Of a stretch of 64,000 nt of DNA, positions 8,428-18,298 are shown one piece after another (the stretch's first letter is position 1; every line of letters begins with the position of its first letter). The stretch is from JAIRVZ01 sp031553755. GTDB lineage: Bacteria > Bacteroidota > Bacteroidia > Bacteroidales > Azobacteroidaceae. The notes under the pieces are model-generated. The model did not search any database and was not told the origin of the DNA. It saw nothing but the letters and a program-made list of their open reading frames with translations. Both the position numbers and the translations under genes were made by a program. The stretch covers positions 1-64,000 of the forward strand of contig JAVBKZ010000061.1 of the NCBI GenBank assembly GCA_031553755.1. The letters are read 5' to 3'.

Positions 8428-11400
8428 ATGAAGAAACGAAAAAAATCTAATATCATTTCTTTATCTCTGACCATGAAGTTGTTGGCTATACTTTTTGTAA
8501 TTGGAATAAACTCTGTTTTTGCCGGAGTTTCTCATTCACAATCTGTCAGATTTTCTTTGAAATTAGATAATGTTACGATACCGGAGTTTTGCTCTAAAAT
8601 AGAAAAAAGTAGCGACTACGTATTCTTGTATAAAAACAAAGGAGAAAATAATGTCAGGGTATCAGTTGATGCAAAGAACGAAACATTGGAGGAAATATTA
8701 GATAAAACATTGGCATCAAATTCCTTGTCTTATAAAATTAGCGACAGGCAAGTTGTTATTTATGAAAAAGAATCTAATCAGCAAGCCACTCCCCAAAAGA
8801 AGGCGGGATTTACGGTAAAGGGTAATGTGATAGACATGAACGGAGAACCTCTTATTGGTGTGTCCGTTTCAGTTGTAGGTACATCTACGGGTACGACAAC
8901 CAATTTGGATGGTTTGTATTCTATCAATGTGCCGGGCGAAACTTCTAAATTGAAGTTCACTTACCTCGGATACCAAGATACTGAAGAAGTTGTCGAAAAA
9001 AGAAGAGTCATCAATGTTACAATGCAAGAAGGTTCTACTGAATTAGATGAAGTAGTAGTAGTTGCGTTTGGTAAGCAAAAGAAAGAAAGTATAGTGAGCG
9101 CGATCAGTACCATTTCACCGGCAGAATTGAAAGTGCCGAGTAGTAACCTGACTACATCTTTGGCGGGTCGTATGGCAGGTATTATTTCATATCAACGAAG
9201 TGGGGAGCCGGGCGCTGATAATGCTGAGTTTTTCCTTCGGGGTATAACTACTTTCGGATTTAACTCTTCTCCTCTGATTCTTATTGATAATATAGAACTT
9301 ACAACTCAGGATTTAGCTCGATTGCAAGCCGATGATATTGAAAGTTTTTCTATCATGAAAGATGCTACGGCTACCGCGTTGTATGGCTCCCGGGCTGCTA
9401 ATGGGGTTGTTTTCGTTAAAACAAAAGAAGGTAAAAAAGGCTCGGCTAAATTTAATATCCGTTTTGAAACCGGTTTATCCCAACCTACTCAACAAATAGA
9501 CATCGCGGATCCGGTAACTTACATGAAGTTACATAATGAATCTTATTTGACACGGGATCCATTGTCTAATCAAATTCCCTATTCCAGAGATAAAATAGAC
9601 AGTACGGTTCCCGGATCAGGTTCTATCATTTACCCATCGACCGACTGGCAAAAAGAAATGTTGAGGGATTATTCCATCAACGAACGACTCAATTTGAATA
9701 TCAGTGGGGGAGGAGATATTGCTCGTTATTATGTCGCGGCTTCTTATTCTAATGACGATGGTAATTTGAAAGTTAACCCGGATAATGACTTTAATACAGG
9801 GGTAAGTTTTCAAACATATACCTTGCGTTCTAACGTAAATGTGAATGTAACAAAAACAACTGAACTTTTGGTGCGTTTGAATGGCAATTTTGAAGATTAT
9901 ACGGGCCCTATAGGAGGGTTTGTTGACAATACATACGTCAGGGGAGGAACTTATGCCTATAATTTGATTATGAAAAGTAACCCGGTAAGATTCCCTGCTA
10001 TTTATCCTAAGAACGACCCGAATAACGAAGGTAATTATACTTATATCCAACACACTTTGTTTGGAAATGCTGATAATGGGCAATATATGAATCCTTACGC
10101 TGAAATGGTAAGGGGATATGAGGATTACGGACGTTCTAATATGGGAGCGCAAATTGAATTAAAGCAAAATCTGAGTTTTATAACCAAAGGATTATCAGCA
10201 AGGGCGCTTTTCAATACCAATAGGGTAACTGCTTATTCAGTAGCTCGTACTTTAGTGCCTTTTTATTATGGACTGGCTTCATACAATAAATATTCGGGTA
10301 TTTACTCCATTGCAGCGCTTAATCCAAGTTCGGGAACGGAGTATTTGAATTTTGTTCCGAATTCGAAATCCATTACAGCTAAAACGTATTTTGAAGCTGC
10401 TACCGATTATTCAAGAACTTTTCATGACCATTCCGTCAGTGGTATGCTTGTATTCCAGGTGCAAGACAATGAACAACCCAATGCCACAACTTTACAAGAG
10501 TCTTTGCCATTCCGGAATGTCGGGTTGTCAGGACGTTTTACTTATGGATATGGCGATCGTTATTTCTTAGAAGCAAACTTTGGGTACAATGGATCGGAAC
10601 GTTTTGACGAAGAACACAGGTATGGCTTTTTTCCTTCAGTAGGTGCAGGATGGGTTGTTTCTAATGAAGGATTCTTTGACCCATTGAAAAAAGCCATTAC
10701 CAAATTGAAATTAAGAGGTTCTTATGGTATTGTGGGTAACGATAAGATTGGAGATGAACGTTTCCTTTATTTATCCGAAGTAAATATGTACAACTCCAAT
10801 TACGGAGCTTCTTTCGGAACCGATCGCAGATATTCTAGACCCGGAATTTCGGTTATCAGATATCCTAATCCTGAAATCACGTGGGAAACCGCGGCAAAAG
10901 CCAATTTGGCGTTAGAATTGGATGTTTTGCAAGATTGGAATTTGGTGGCGGAAGTTTATCAGGAACATCGTACCAATATCCTGCAAGCAAGGGCTTCTAT
11001 CCCTTATTCTGCCGGATTATGGACAACTCCTTATGCCAATTTAGGAGAAGCCAAAGGAAAAGGTATAGATATTACATTGGATTATAATAAATATTTCAAT
11101 AAAAATGCTTTCATACAATTAAGAGGTAATTTCACTTATGCTACCAGTGAATATACCGTTTACGAAGATTTAATTTATGCCAACGAGCCGTGGAAAAGCA
11201 GAATTGGTTATCCGACTAAACAAACATGGGGATATATCGCGGAAGGTCTGTTTGTTGATGATGCCGATGTAGCTAATTCTCCCAAACAATTTGGAGATTA
11301 TATGGCCGGTGATATTAAATACCGGGATATGAATCAGGATGGTGTCATCGATGAATTAGACCAGGTGCCTCTTGGTTATCCTACTACTCCTGAGATTGTA

Positions 11401-11889
11401 TATGGATTCGGAGGAACTTTCGGATACAAAGGATTTGATTTTTCTGTTTTCTTTCAGGGAACAGGCCGTGAATCATTTTGGATTAACTACAACAAAATGT
11501 CACCTTTCATTCAGACAGGAGCCGGATGGGGTATCGGAGAAAATGCGTTATCACAATTTATCGTAGATAGTTATTGGTCGGAAGATAATAAAGATGCTTA
11601 CGCAGTATGGCCGAGATTATCAAATACTTTGGTAACTAATAACCAGCAAACAAATTCATGGTTTATGCGTGACGGTTCATTCCTACGGTTAAAACAGCTT
11701 GAATTCGGATATACAATTCCGGATGAAACAGTTCGTAAAATAGGTCTGAAAGGCTTGCGCGTTTATCTCACGGGAAGTAATTTACTTTGTTTCTCCAAAT
11801 TTAAAATTTGGGATCCTGAGATGGCGGGAAATGGATTAGGATATCCCCTTCAAAGGGTGTATAATGTTGGTTTAAGTTTAAATTTCTAA
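8428..11889 (+). CDS. SusC/RagA-type TonB-dependent outer-membrane transporter with STN signalling domain
   Basis: The protein is 1153 residues, typical for SusC. After the signal peptide come an STN domain (SVRFSLKLDNVTIPEFCSKIEKSSDYVFLY...VVIYEK, ~40-115), a carboxypeptidase-regulatory-like domain (VKGNVIDMNGEPLIGVSVSV...LKFTYLGY, ~130-200), a TonB box/plug (ELDEVVVVAFG...ALYGSRAANGVVFVKTK, ~205-335) and a long beta-barrel ending in aromatic F (YNVGLSLNF). It imports large glycan or glycopeptide fragments, with SusD as the lid. The STN domain links it to the upstream FecR/ECF pair, which is typical of loci for host glycans. It overlaps nothing; susD starts two bases after its stop, so they are one operon. 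Confidence 0.97.
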   Translation: MKKRKKSNIISLSLTMKLLAILFVIGINSVFAGVSHSQSVRFSLKLDNVTIPEFCSKIEKSSDYVFLYKNKGENNVRVSVDAKNETLEEILDKTLASNSLSYKISDRQVVIYEKESNQQATPQKKAGFTVKGNVIDMNGEPLIGVSVSVVGTSTGTTTNLDGLYSINVPGETSKLKFTYLGYQDTEEVVEKRRVINVTMQEGSTELDEVVVVAFGKQKKESIVSAISTISPAELKVPSSNLTTSLAGRMAGIISYQRSGEPGADNAEFFLRGITTFGFNSSPLILIDNIELTTQDLARLQADDIESFSIMKDATATALYGSRAANGVVFVKTKEGKKGSAKFNIRFETGLSQPTQQIDIADPVTYMKLHNESYLTRDPLSNQIPYSRDKIDSTVPGSGSIIYPSTDWQKEMLRDYSINERLNLNISGGGDIARYYVAASYSNDDGNLKVNPDNDFNTGVSFQTYTLRSNVNVNVTKTTELLVRLNGNFEDYTGPIGGFVDNTYVRGGTYAYNLIMKSNPVRFPAIYPKNDPNNEGNYTYIQHTLFGNADNGQYMNPYAEMVRGYEDYGRSNMGAQIELKQNLSFITKGLSARALFNTNRVTAYSVARTLVPFYYGLASYNKYSGIYSIAALNPSSGTEYLNFVPNSKSITAKTYFEAATDYSRTFHDHSVSGMLVFQVQDNEQPNATTLQESLPFRNVGLSGRFTYGYGDRYFLEANFGYNGSERFDEEHRYGFFPSVGAGWVVSNEGFFDPLKKAITKLKLRGSYGIVGNDKIGDERFLYLSEVNMYNSNYGASFGTDRRYSRPGISVIRYPNPEITWETAAKANLALELDVLQDWNLVAEVYQEHRTNILQARASIPYSAGLWTTPYANLGEAKGKGIDITLDYNKYFNKNAFIQLRGNFTYATSEYTVYEDLIYANEPWKSRIGYPTKQTWGYIAEGLFVDDADVANSPKQFGDYMAGDIKYRDMNQDGVIDELDQVPLGYPTTPEIVYGFGGTFGYKGFDFSVFFQGTGRESFWINYNKMSPFIQTGAGWGIGENALSQFIVDSYWSEDNKDAYAVWPRLSNTLVTNNQQTNSWFMRDGSFLRLKQLEFGYTIPDETVRKIGLKGLRVYLTGSNLLCFSKFKIWDPEMAGNGLGYPLQRVYNVGLSLNF

Positions 11890-11890
11890 A

Positions 11891-13930
11891 ATGATGAAGG
11901 CAATGAGAAAATTAATATATGCAATTTTTTGTGGACTTATATTTATTTTAAGTTCTTGTAGTGATTTCCTTGATGTTGTGCCCGACAGCGTACCCCGTAT
12001 AGAAAATGCATTTACTCTAAGGGTAGAGGCTGAAAAATATTTATTTACATGTTACAGCTATATGCCGGCACATGGTAGCGCTAACGGAAATCCCGCATTT
12101 TTGGGAGGGGATGAAGTATGGATTACTACTAAAAATAGAGATAGATGGGCATTGAATGCTTGGCGTATCGCTACCGGAGCGCAAAATGCAAATGCTCCTT
12201 ATTGTGATTTTTGGAGAGGAAATAATGTATCTGATTTATATCAGGCAATCAATGACTGCAATATCTTTTTGGAAAACGTAGGTAAAGTTCCTGATTTGGA
12301 AGTTTGGGAAAGAAACCGTTGGATAGGAGAGGTTACTTTTTTGAAAGCTTATTACCATTATTGGTTGATACGTTGTTATGGACCTATCGTCATCAGTGAT
12401 GTGAGTACATCTGTTACAACACCGACCGAAGAGCTTTACCAATACCGTCAACCCTTGGATTCCTGTTTCAATTATGTGCTCAATTCATTTGATAGAGTGA
12501 TTGAAAACGAGGATATTCCGGATCGGATTACAGCTGAAGCCGATGAACTGGGACGCGTTACTAAAGCCATAACCTATGCGATTAAAGCGGAAGCTACATT
12601 GTTGGCTGCCAGTCCGTTGTATAATGGAAATACTGATTATCGTTCAATAAAGGATAATCGAGGTATCGCTATTTTCTGTGATGTGATACAACCTGACGGA
12701 ACATTTGCTGAAAAAACGGAAGCCCAGAAAAAAGCCAGGTGGCAGGATGCTAAATCAGCATGTAAACGAGCTGTAGATTTTGCGGAAAGTCTTGGTTATC
12801 AGTTGTATGAATTCAATGAAACAGGAGTACTCGGATTAAACGATTCTGTGAAAGTAAAACTAAGCATACGAAATGCCGTGACTTTGAAATGGAATGTGGA
12901 AACAATCTGGGGTAATCCTAATTCGTGGGTAGCGGGAGGTTTGGATTTACAATCATGGCCGAGAGGTTTGGATCCTGCCAAACAAAAGAATACCACATAC
13001 GCGGGTAATTACGGAGTTCCATTGAAAATAGCTGCTCAATTCTATACTAAGAATGGACTGCCTATAGACAAAGACCTTACGTGGGACTATAATGCGCGTT
13101 TCAATCTTAAAAAGGCGACATCGTTGGATAACCTTTATGTTTATGAGGGACGTGAAACTGTTCTCTTTAACTTAGATAGAGAACCCCGTTATTATGCCGA
13201 TTTGGGTTTTGATGGTTGTATTTATTATGGTTTTGGAAACAATTATGGTGTTTATGGAGCTATGAATGGTGAAAATCCTGTTACGCCTTTGTATGTGCAG
13301 GGATTAGCCGGACAACCTGCTCAAAGCGGTATGATTGAAACATCTTATAATCCGACAGGAATTTTACATAAAAAATTAGTTAACTATAAATCTAATATAG
13401 GGGCTGAAAGTGGATGGACTCCGGAGGGTTATCCCTGGCCGGTAATACGCTTAGCCAATTTATATTTGATGTATGCGGAAGCTTTGAATGAAGCGGATGA
13501 TTCGCAAGCGTCTCGCGATGAAGCGATTTCTTACATAGATAAAATTCGTAAAAGAGCGGGTTTGATGAAAATTGTTAATGGCAGAAGGACAACTGAATTA
13601 CTCGGATTGAAGGAAGCATGGGCTACATATACTGCTGAAAAAAATAAACCCAATTCCCAGATTGGTTTACGGGAAATTATCCGTCAGGAACGTTTGATTG
13701 AATTGGCTTTCGAAGGACAACGTTTTTGGGATTTGCGCAGGTGGAAATTAGCAGCTAATTATTTGAATGCTCCTATCACAGGATGGAATATTGAAGGAGA
13801 AACTGCAGCCGAATATTATAAGGAAAGGGAAGTTTATCAACAAACATTCCAATTGAGAGATTATTTCTGGCCCATAGTGAAAAGAGAGTTGAGTGCAAAT
13901 AAAAATTTGGTACAAAACTATGGTTGGTAA
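11891..13930 (+). CDS. SusD/RagB-family nutrient-binding outer-membrane lipoprotein
   Basis: This is a 679-residue lipoprotein with lipobox LSSC (cysteine ~24) followed by SDFLDVVPD, the usual SusD N-terminus. TPR-like helices (AEKYLFTCYSYMP, WIGEVTFLKAYYHYWLIRCYGPIVI) and the conserved C-terminal SusD block (WPVIRLANLYLMYAEALNEA...YIDKIRKRAGL...REIIRQERLIELAFEGQRFWDLRRWK) are present. It caps the SusC barrel and binds ligand at the cell surface. The start is two bases after susC. Its sugar specificity cannot be read from sequence. Confidence 0.97.
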   Translation: MMKAMRKLIYAIFCGLIFILSSCSDFLDVVPDSVPRIENAFTLRVEAEKYLFTCYSYMPAHGSANGNPAFLGGDEVWITTKNRDRWALNAWRIATGAQNANAPYCDFWRGNNVSDLYQAINDCNIFLENVGKVPDLEVWERNRWIGEVTFLKAYYHYWLIRCYGPIVISDVSTSVTTPTEELYQYRQPLDSCFNYVLNSFDRVIENEDIPDRITAEADELGRVTKAITYAIKAEATLLAASPLYNGNTDYRSIKDNRGIAIFCDVIQPDGTFAEKTEAQKKARWQDAKSACKRAVDFAESLGYQLYEFNETGVLGLNDSVKVKLSIRNAVTLKWNVETIWGNPNSWVAGGLDLQSWPRGLDPAKQKNTTYAGNYGVPLKIAAQFYTKNGLPIDKDLTWDYNARFNLKKATSLDNLYVYEGRETVLFNLDREPRYYADLGFDGCIYYGFGNNYGVYGAMNGENPVTPLYVQGLAGQPAQSGMIETSYNPTGILHKKLVNYKSNIGAESGWTPEGYPWPVIRLANLYLMYAEALNEADDSQASRDEAISYIDKIRKRAGLMKIVNGRRTTELLGLKEAWATYTAEKNKPNSQIGLREIIRQERLIELAFEGQRFWDLRRWKLAANYLNAPITGWNIEGETAAEYYKEREVYQQTFQLRDYFWPIVKRELSANKNLVQNYGW

Positions 13931-13958
13931 TTTGTTAAACACAGACAAAACAAAGAAA

Positions 13959-15272
13959 ATGAAAAATTTATTTTTATATAGTATTTTATCTGTATGGATA
14001 GCTTTTGGGATGATTTCCTGTTCGGGTGACGCTGATATGAATAAACCTCAGGGAAACAACGCGATTCCGATGAAGATAGATGTTTCTACGATTAAAATAA
14101 CAAATCAAAGCGGACGAAGCATTATCAGGTATACAAGGCCCGATGATTTGAATCTGAAATATGTACGCGCGGTATATGAAGTGAATGGAGTAGTAAGAAA
14201 GGTAAACGCTTCTTACTATACCGATTCCCTTATTATTGACGGGTTTCCGGACGCGGGAGAATATGCGGTGAAGTTGTATTCAGTTAATTATGCAGAAGGT
14301 GTTTCGGAACCGGTTCCAGTAATAATTAATCCGGATATTCCTCCCTATCAAAACATACAAAAAACGTTTCTTTTTGATGAAACTTTTGGCGGTTTCCGTA
14401 TATTGGCAAATAATCCCACTTCAGCTCCTATTTCTATAGGTGTATTGAGGATGGATACCGTTAAAAACGAAAAAGGAGAACCTAATTATAAGAACGGAGA
14501 GCTTGAGATGGCGTGGAAAGAGATTGATATGATTTATACATCTCTTCATACGATCATTCAGTCGGAAAGAGGACAATTGGCAACAAGAACATTGTTTGGC
14601 ATGTATGTGAAAGACAGGTGGGGACATGTTTCTGATACTGCACAACAATATCTTACGCCTTGGGAAGAAATTAAATGCGACAAGTCGAAGTTTAAATCTT
14701 ATCCGTTGCCTACAGATTGGAGTAAACAACATAGTTGGGGTGGTTCTAATACTAAAATAGAAGCGCTTTGGGACGAAGCTAATATTACTTCCGATTCGAG
14801 TCCTTGTTTTCATACCGGGACGGATGCTCCGATGCCTCAATGGTTTACTATAGATTTGGGTCGAGTGTATGAATTGAGCCGCTTTGTATTCCAGCATAGA
14901 GGTAACGCTACATCTGCTACTATGATGAAGTATTTATTCCAAAATGGCTATCCTAAAAAAATCAGGCTGTGGGGTTGTGAAAATACTCCCAACGCGGAAG
15001 GTACATTTGATGGTTGGGTGAATCTATTAGCGACTGATGTAAATCCGACCGGATATATTGATATAAAAAGACCTTCCGGAGAAACGCAGGATGGAGGAGC
15101 TGTCGCTCTTACTGAAGATGATAAAAAAATTGCTGCCGGTTATGAAATAGAATTTCCTATAGGAACCAAGTTTAGGTATTTTAGATTTGAAACGGCTTCC
15201 AATTGGGCTAAATCCAAGTGGGTACAATTAGGTGAATTTACTTTCTATGGTGCATTACCTAAAGACAATTAA
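13959..15272 (+). CDS. Surface lipoprotein, DUF4959/DUF5126/DUF5000-type (SusE/F-position glycan-binding)
   Basis: The open frame could begin at 13893 inside susD, but the ATG at 13959 directly precedes a lipoprotein signal (MKNLFLYSILSVWIAFGMISC), giving 437 residues. An Ig-like N-terminal part (IKITNQSGRSIIRYTRPDD...GEYAVKLYSVN) is followed by a middle beta domain. A C-terminal galactose-binding-like (F5/8 type C, DUF5000) domain comes last (WFTIDLGRVYELSRFVFQHRG...PKKIRLWGCEN...FRYFRFETASNWAKSKWVQLGEFTFYG). Proteins of this architecture follow SusCD in many Bacteroidales glycan loci and act as accessory glycan binders. The gene follows susD by 28 bases. Confidence 0.85.
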   Translation: MKNLFLYSILSVWIAFGMISCSGDADMNKPQGNNAIPMKIDVSTIKITNQSGRSIIRYTRPDDLNLKYVRAVYEVNGVVRKVNASYYTDSLIIDGFPDAGEYAVKLYSVNYAEGVSEPVPVIINPDIPPYQNIQKTFLFDETFGGFRILANNPTSAPISIGVLRMDTVKNEKGEPNYKNGELEMAWKEIDMIYTSLHTIIQSERGQLATRTLFGMYVKDRWGHVSDTAQQYLTPWEEIKCDKSKFKSYPLPTDWSKQHSWGGSNTKIEALWDEANITSDSSPCFHTGTDAPMPQWFTIDLGRVYELSRFVFQHRGNATSATMMKYLFQNGYPKKIRLWGCENTPNAEGTFDGWVNLLATDVNPTGYIDIKRPSGETQDGGAVALTEDDKKIAAGYEIEFPIGTKFRYFRFETASNWAKSKWVQLGEFTFYGALPKDN

Positions 15273-15302
15273 TAATCTGATTAATTATAATAACTATAAT
15301 CA

Positions 15303-16538
15303 ATGAAACATATAATAAAATATATTACAATCTTTTTTCTTACTGCTTTGTTTGTAGTATCATGTACGGATATGGATGATACTTATAAAAAGTATGTTGA
15401 AAATGGGCCAATTGTGTATTTATCTAATCTTCCCGGATTGAAAATACAATCAGGTGTAGGTAAAGTGCTAATTTCATGGGATAAACAATCTGACCCAAGA
15501 GCGCAGTTTATCTATATTTACTGGAACAGCAGGCATGATTCCCTACGGGTTGATTTTACACCCGACCAAACGGGATCCATGTTAATAGAGAATTTGGAGG
15601 AAGGCGACTATGCGTTTGATATTGTATCCTGCGATGAATATGGCCATTATTCCATGACGAAAGAATTACTATCTAAAGTTTATGGAGAAGTTGCCCGTAG
15701 TTATATGCACAATGCTCCCGTAGATTCGTCTCACTACGATTCAAATTCGAAAACATTGTTTTTGAGGTTTGGAGACTTGGCTGATAGCAGGGTTGATAGT
15801 ATTCAGGTAAGATGGTATATCAATGGAAGCGATGAAGTGCAATCTGCTGCGCTTGATGTTCAACTCAGTGAAGAAGATAAAAGTAAAAGTAAAAACAAAC
15901 AAGAATTAGATTCTATTTCGGATGCCCGCCGTTCTATTACCATTGAAAATTATAGAGAAGGTTCGACTGTTACATATTGGACAGTTTATAAGCCTGACCC
16001 TACTTGTATTGAATTTATGTATTCTAATCCGGGAGTGTACAGGGAAGCTGTTGCGATACCTTTAGTGGTAAGTCAATTGTATTGCGATAAACCGAGTTTA
16101 TTAGGTGCCGGAATTGATTTGGCTAATTTGTTAGATGGTAAATCAACATATTTTGCTACAAGCACAGATCCTGAAGTTGCTTTCCCTCATAATATCGAGA
16201 TTACGTTGGATAACGCATTACCGGAATTCAAATTTTCATATAAAGCAAGAGCAGGTTCTCCTACAAGAAACCCATCGGAAATTGATGTATATGTAAAAGG
16301 AGATGGAGGTGATTGGGTGTTTGTGGAAAAATTAACAACAGATCCATCGCCGAATAGTTTGACAAAAGTGGATGGAGGATCTTATCTTTCAAGATGGTAT
16401 ATTAAGGGAGAATCAAGCGGATTTAACTTTGATGTAAAAGCGGTTCGTTTATCTATAAATGGAATTGTACGTAAGGATTTTCCAAGTACTTCAGGTCCTA
16501 ACTCCTGTCAAATGGAAGAGTTACGTGTATATAAATAA
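15303..16538 (+). CDS. Surface lipoprotein, DUF4998-type with discoidin-like C-terminus
   Basis: This 411-residue protein has lipobox VVSC (cysteine ~21) followed by TDMDDTYKKYVENGPIVYLSNL, characteristic of DUF4998 proteins. Two fibronectin-like segments (~35-240) precede a C-terminal beta-sandwich that appears galactose-binding-like (EVAFPHNIEITLDNALPEFKFSYKAR...). It is the last gene of the SusCD operon and is followed by a hairpin (16547-16598). It probably binds glycan at the surface alongside SusD. No enzymatic motif was seen. Confidence 0.85.
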   Translation: MKHIIKYITIFFLTALFVVSCTDMDDTYKKYVENGPIVYLSNLPGLKIQSGVGKVLISWDKQSDPRAQFIYIYWNSRHDSLRVDFTPDQTGSMLIENLEEGDYAFDIVSCDEYGHYSMTKELLSKVYGEVARSYMHNAPVDSSHYDSNSKTLFLRFGDLADSRVDSIQVRWYINGSDEVQSAALDVQLSEEDKSKSKNKQELDSISDARRSITIENYREGSTVTYWTVYKPDPTCIEFMYSNPGVYREAVAIPLVVSQLYCDKPSLLGAGIDLANLLDGKSTYFATSTDPEVAFPHNIEITLDNALPEFKFSYKARAGSPTRNPSEIDVYVKGDGGDWVFVEKLTTDPSPNSLTKVDGGSYLSRWYIKGESSGFNFDVKAVRLSINGIVRKDFPSTSGPNSCQMEELRVYK

Positions 16539-16546
16539 CAAATTTA

Positions 16547-16598
16547 ATGAACGGTAAAATGTGATATGGTTAGTCGCTGTTTTCTTTTTACCGTTCAT
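16547..16598 (+). terminator. Hairpin at the end of the SusCD operon
   Basis: ATGAACGGTAAAA (16547-16559) and TTTTACCGTTCAT (16586-16598) are perfect 13-bp inverted arms around a 26-base loop, nine bases past the last stop. There is no strong T-run after the stem, so it is a terminator or mRNA-end stabiliser. Confidence 0.55.
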
Positions 16599-16698
16599 AC
16601 TGTTTATTTTCTATTTTATATTCGACAGGTTAAATAAAAAGAAAATAAATTATAAATAAATAATTAATTAAATATTTTTATTCTAAATTTTTTTGATC

Positions 16699-18159
16699 AT
16701 GAAAAAAACTTACATGTTTGTTATAGCTCTTTTAGTGGCTATGGCATCGTTTAGTGTAAAAGCAAATGGTTTACCTTCCGGTATACAGGTTAGCGATGGT
16801 ACTAATGAATATTGGTATTATATTCAGTCGTCTATGGTAAATCAAGCTACAGCTCAAGAAGGAGGTAGAAACGGACTTTTCATATCTTCACAGGGTTCGG
16901 AAAATTGTGGTATTGTTAGTCTTCGTAACATGTTTTTGAGTGGAAACCGTGAATTACAACTTTGGAAATTGGTTGATGCCGGTACCGGAAATTATTATTT
17001 GGTGAATAAAGCTACCGGTTTCAAAATGGGTCTTGGAAGCGGGGCTGAGACAGCCGGACAATCAGGAGCAAAAGGACTCATGGACAATGGTTCTTCAAAA
17101 TTTAAGGATCGTTATTATACGACAGCAGAAACAGATGCAACTCCGGCTGAATTTATTTTTAATGCGGGAGGTGAAGAAGGTAATCCAAACAATATACTTG
17201 CATTAAATTCAACTTATCCTATTGCTTGTATTGTTAATGTGTCCACTATTGATGCGACAAATGAAAAACGAAAAAATGGTGACCTTATAGGAGCAACTGC
17301 AAGTGGAGATTTTCTTAATGTAGATGCTACTGCTAGTTATAGTGATTCTCCCAAAACATTGAATGTTTACGGTTTGCCGGGTTCTCCTCGTGCTTGGATT
17401 TTTGTTCCTGAAAGTGTGATGAATGATAAATTTCCTAAAATGAGTACTGAAACTGAAAGTCATTATTATAAATTGACTTATGTTCTCACAGGAGCGTCTT
17501 TGTATGACAATGTAGATAATTACAACACTTTAGTTGTTTCTACAGATGACATGGGAGATCAGGCTTTGTGGAAATTAGTGAAATACAATAAGGTTCCCAA
17601 AGTAGAAGGAGACCCTAATTCTGTATACTTACCGGCAGTAAATGATAGTGTATGTTTTGTAAATAAAGCAACAGGAAGATATTTGAACTCTGGCAGTACT
17701 CTTGATGGAACCCCTGCTGGTTTTATGCTTCAACATTTAGCTTATTCTCCGACATCATCTACAGACTATACCTATAGCCCGACAAATGCTAAAACAAATC
17801 AATTCAGGATTACCGCTAAAGTAGACAGTCCGATGTCTTTGAGGTATGATCAATCAGTTACAGCTACATCAATGGCTAACATAGTATTACCGAATCCATC
17901 TGATGCAAATCTAAAATATGCATGGAATTCGGGATATGCTCTTTATGTACAACCTGAAAACGGTTCTAATAGTCTTAAAACAACAACAATAAACAAATTT
18001 AATGCTTACTCTGATAATGGTTATATCGTAGTTGAAGGCGCTGCTGATTTCCAAGTATATACTGTTTATGGAGTGCAAGTAAGTGCGAATACTAAATTAA
18101 CAACCGGAACTTATATCGTGAAAGCTAACGGTGCAGCGAAAAAAGTATTTGTAAAATAA
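16699..18159 (+). CDS. Secreted two-lobed ricin-like (QxW) lectin-type protein with T9SS sorting domain
   Basis: The frame extends to a TTG at 16693, but the ATG at 16699 starts a good signal peptide (MKKTYMFVIALLVAMASFSVKA), giving 486 residues. Lobe 1 contains NEYWYYIQS, LQLWKL and NYYLVNKATG and closes with PRAWIFVPE. Lobe 2 contains HYYKLTYV, QALWKLV and CFVNKATGRYL, then LQHL and NQFRI. The C-terminus (YIVVEGAADFQVYTVYGVQV...GTYIVKANGAAKKVFVK) is the short T9SS-type tail. This is a paralogue of the protein at 3966-5342 and consists only of the module that is fused to enzymes in the next genes. A role in binding substrate at the cell surface is inferred. Confidence 0.82.
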   Translation: MKKTYMFVIALLVAMASFSVKANGLPSGIQVSDGTNEYWYYIQSSMVNQATAQEGGRNGLFISSQGSENCGIVSLRNMFLSGNRELQLWKLVDAGTGNYYLVNKATGFKMGLGSGAETAGQSGAKGLMDNGSSKFKDRYYTTAETDATPAEFIFNAGGEEGNPNNILALNSTYPIACIVNVSTIDATNEKRKNGDLIGATASGDFLNVDATASYSDSPKTLNVYGLPGSPRAWIFVPESVMNDKFPKMSTETESHYYKLTYVLTGASLYDNVDNYNTLVVSTDDMGDQALWKLVKYNKVPKVEGDPNSVYLPAVNDSVCFVNKATGRYLNSGSTLDGTPAGFMLQHLAYSPTSSTDYTYSPTNAKTNQFRITAKVDSPMSLRYDQSVTATSMANIVLPNPSDANLKYAWNSGYALYVQPENGSNSLKTTTINKFNAYSDNGYIVVEGAADFQVYTVYGVQVSANTKLTTGTYIVKANGAAKKVFVK

Positions 18160-18187
18160 TATTCAAATTGAGTCAAACCTGTCAATG

Positions 18188-18220
18188 TCAATGAATCCGG
18201 GGAAATACCGGATTCATTGA
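18188..18220 (+). terminator. Hairpin after the lectin-like gene
   Basis: TCAATGAATCCGG (18188-18200) and CCGGATTCATTGA (18208-18220) form a perfect 13-bp stem with a seven-base loop, 29 bases after the stop. No long T-run follows, so termination may be partial. Confidence 0.6.
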
Positions 18221-18298
18221 TAGACTCAAATTTCAGATCTAATCAATATCATGAATATTTTGTATCGAAAGATGCAATGCAAATTTTAATAAAATAAA

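Noticed and set aside
9616..10152. 178-codon open frame on the minus strand inside susC
   Set aside because: It is antisense to a clearly conserved beta-barrel coding region, lacks a recognisable domain and has low-complexity Ile/Ser/Arg composition typical of shadow frames.
14421..14897. 158-codon minus-strand frame inside the lipoprotein gene at 13959
   Set aside because: It is antisense to a supported lipoprotein gene and shows no protein family features.
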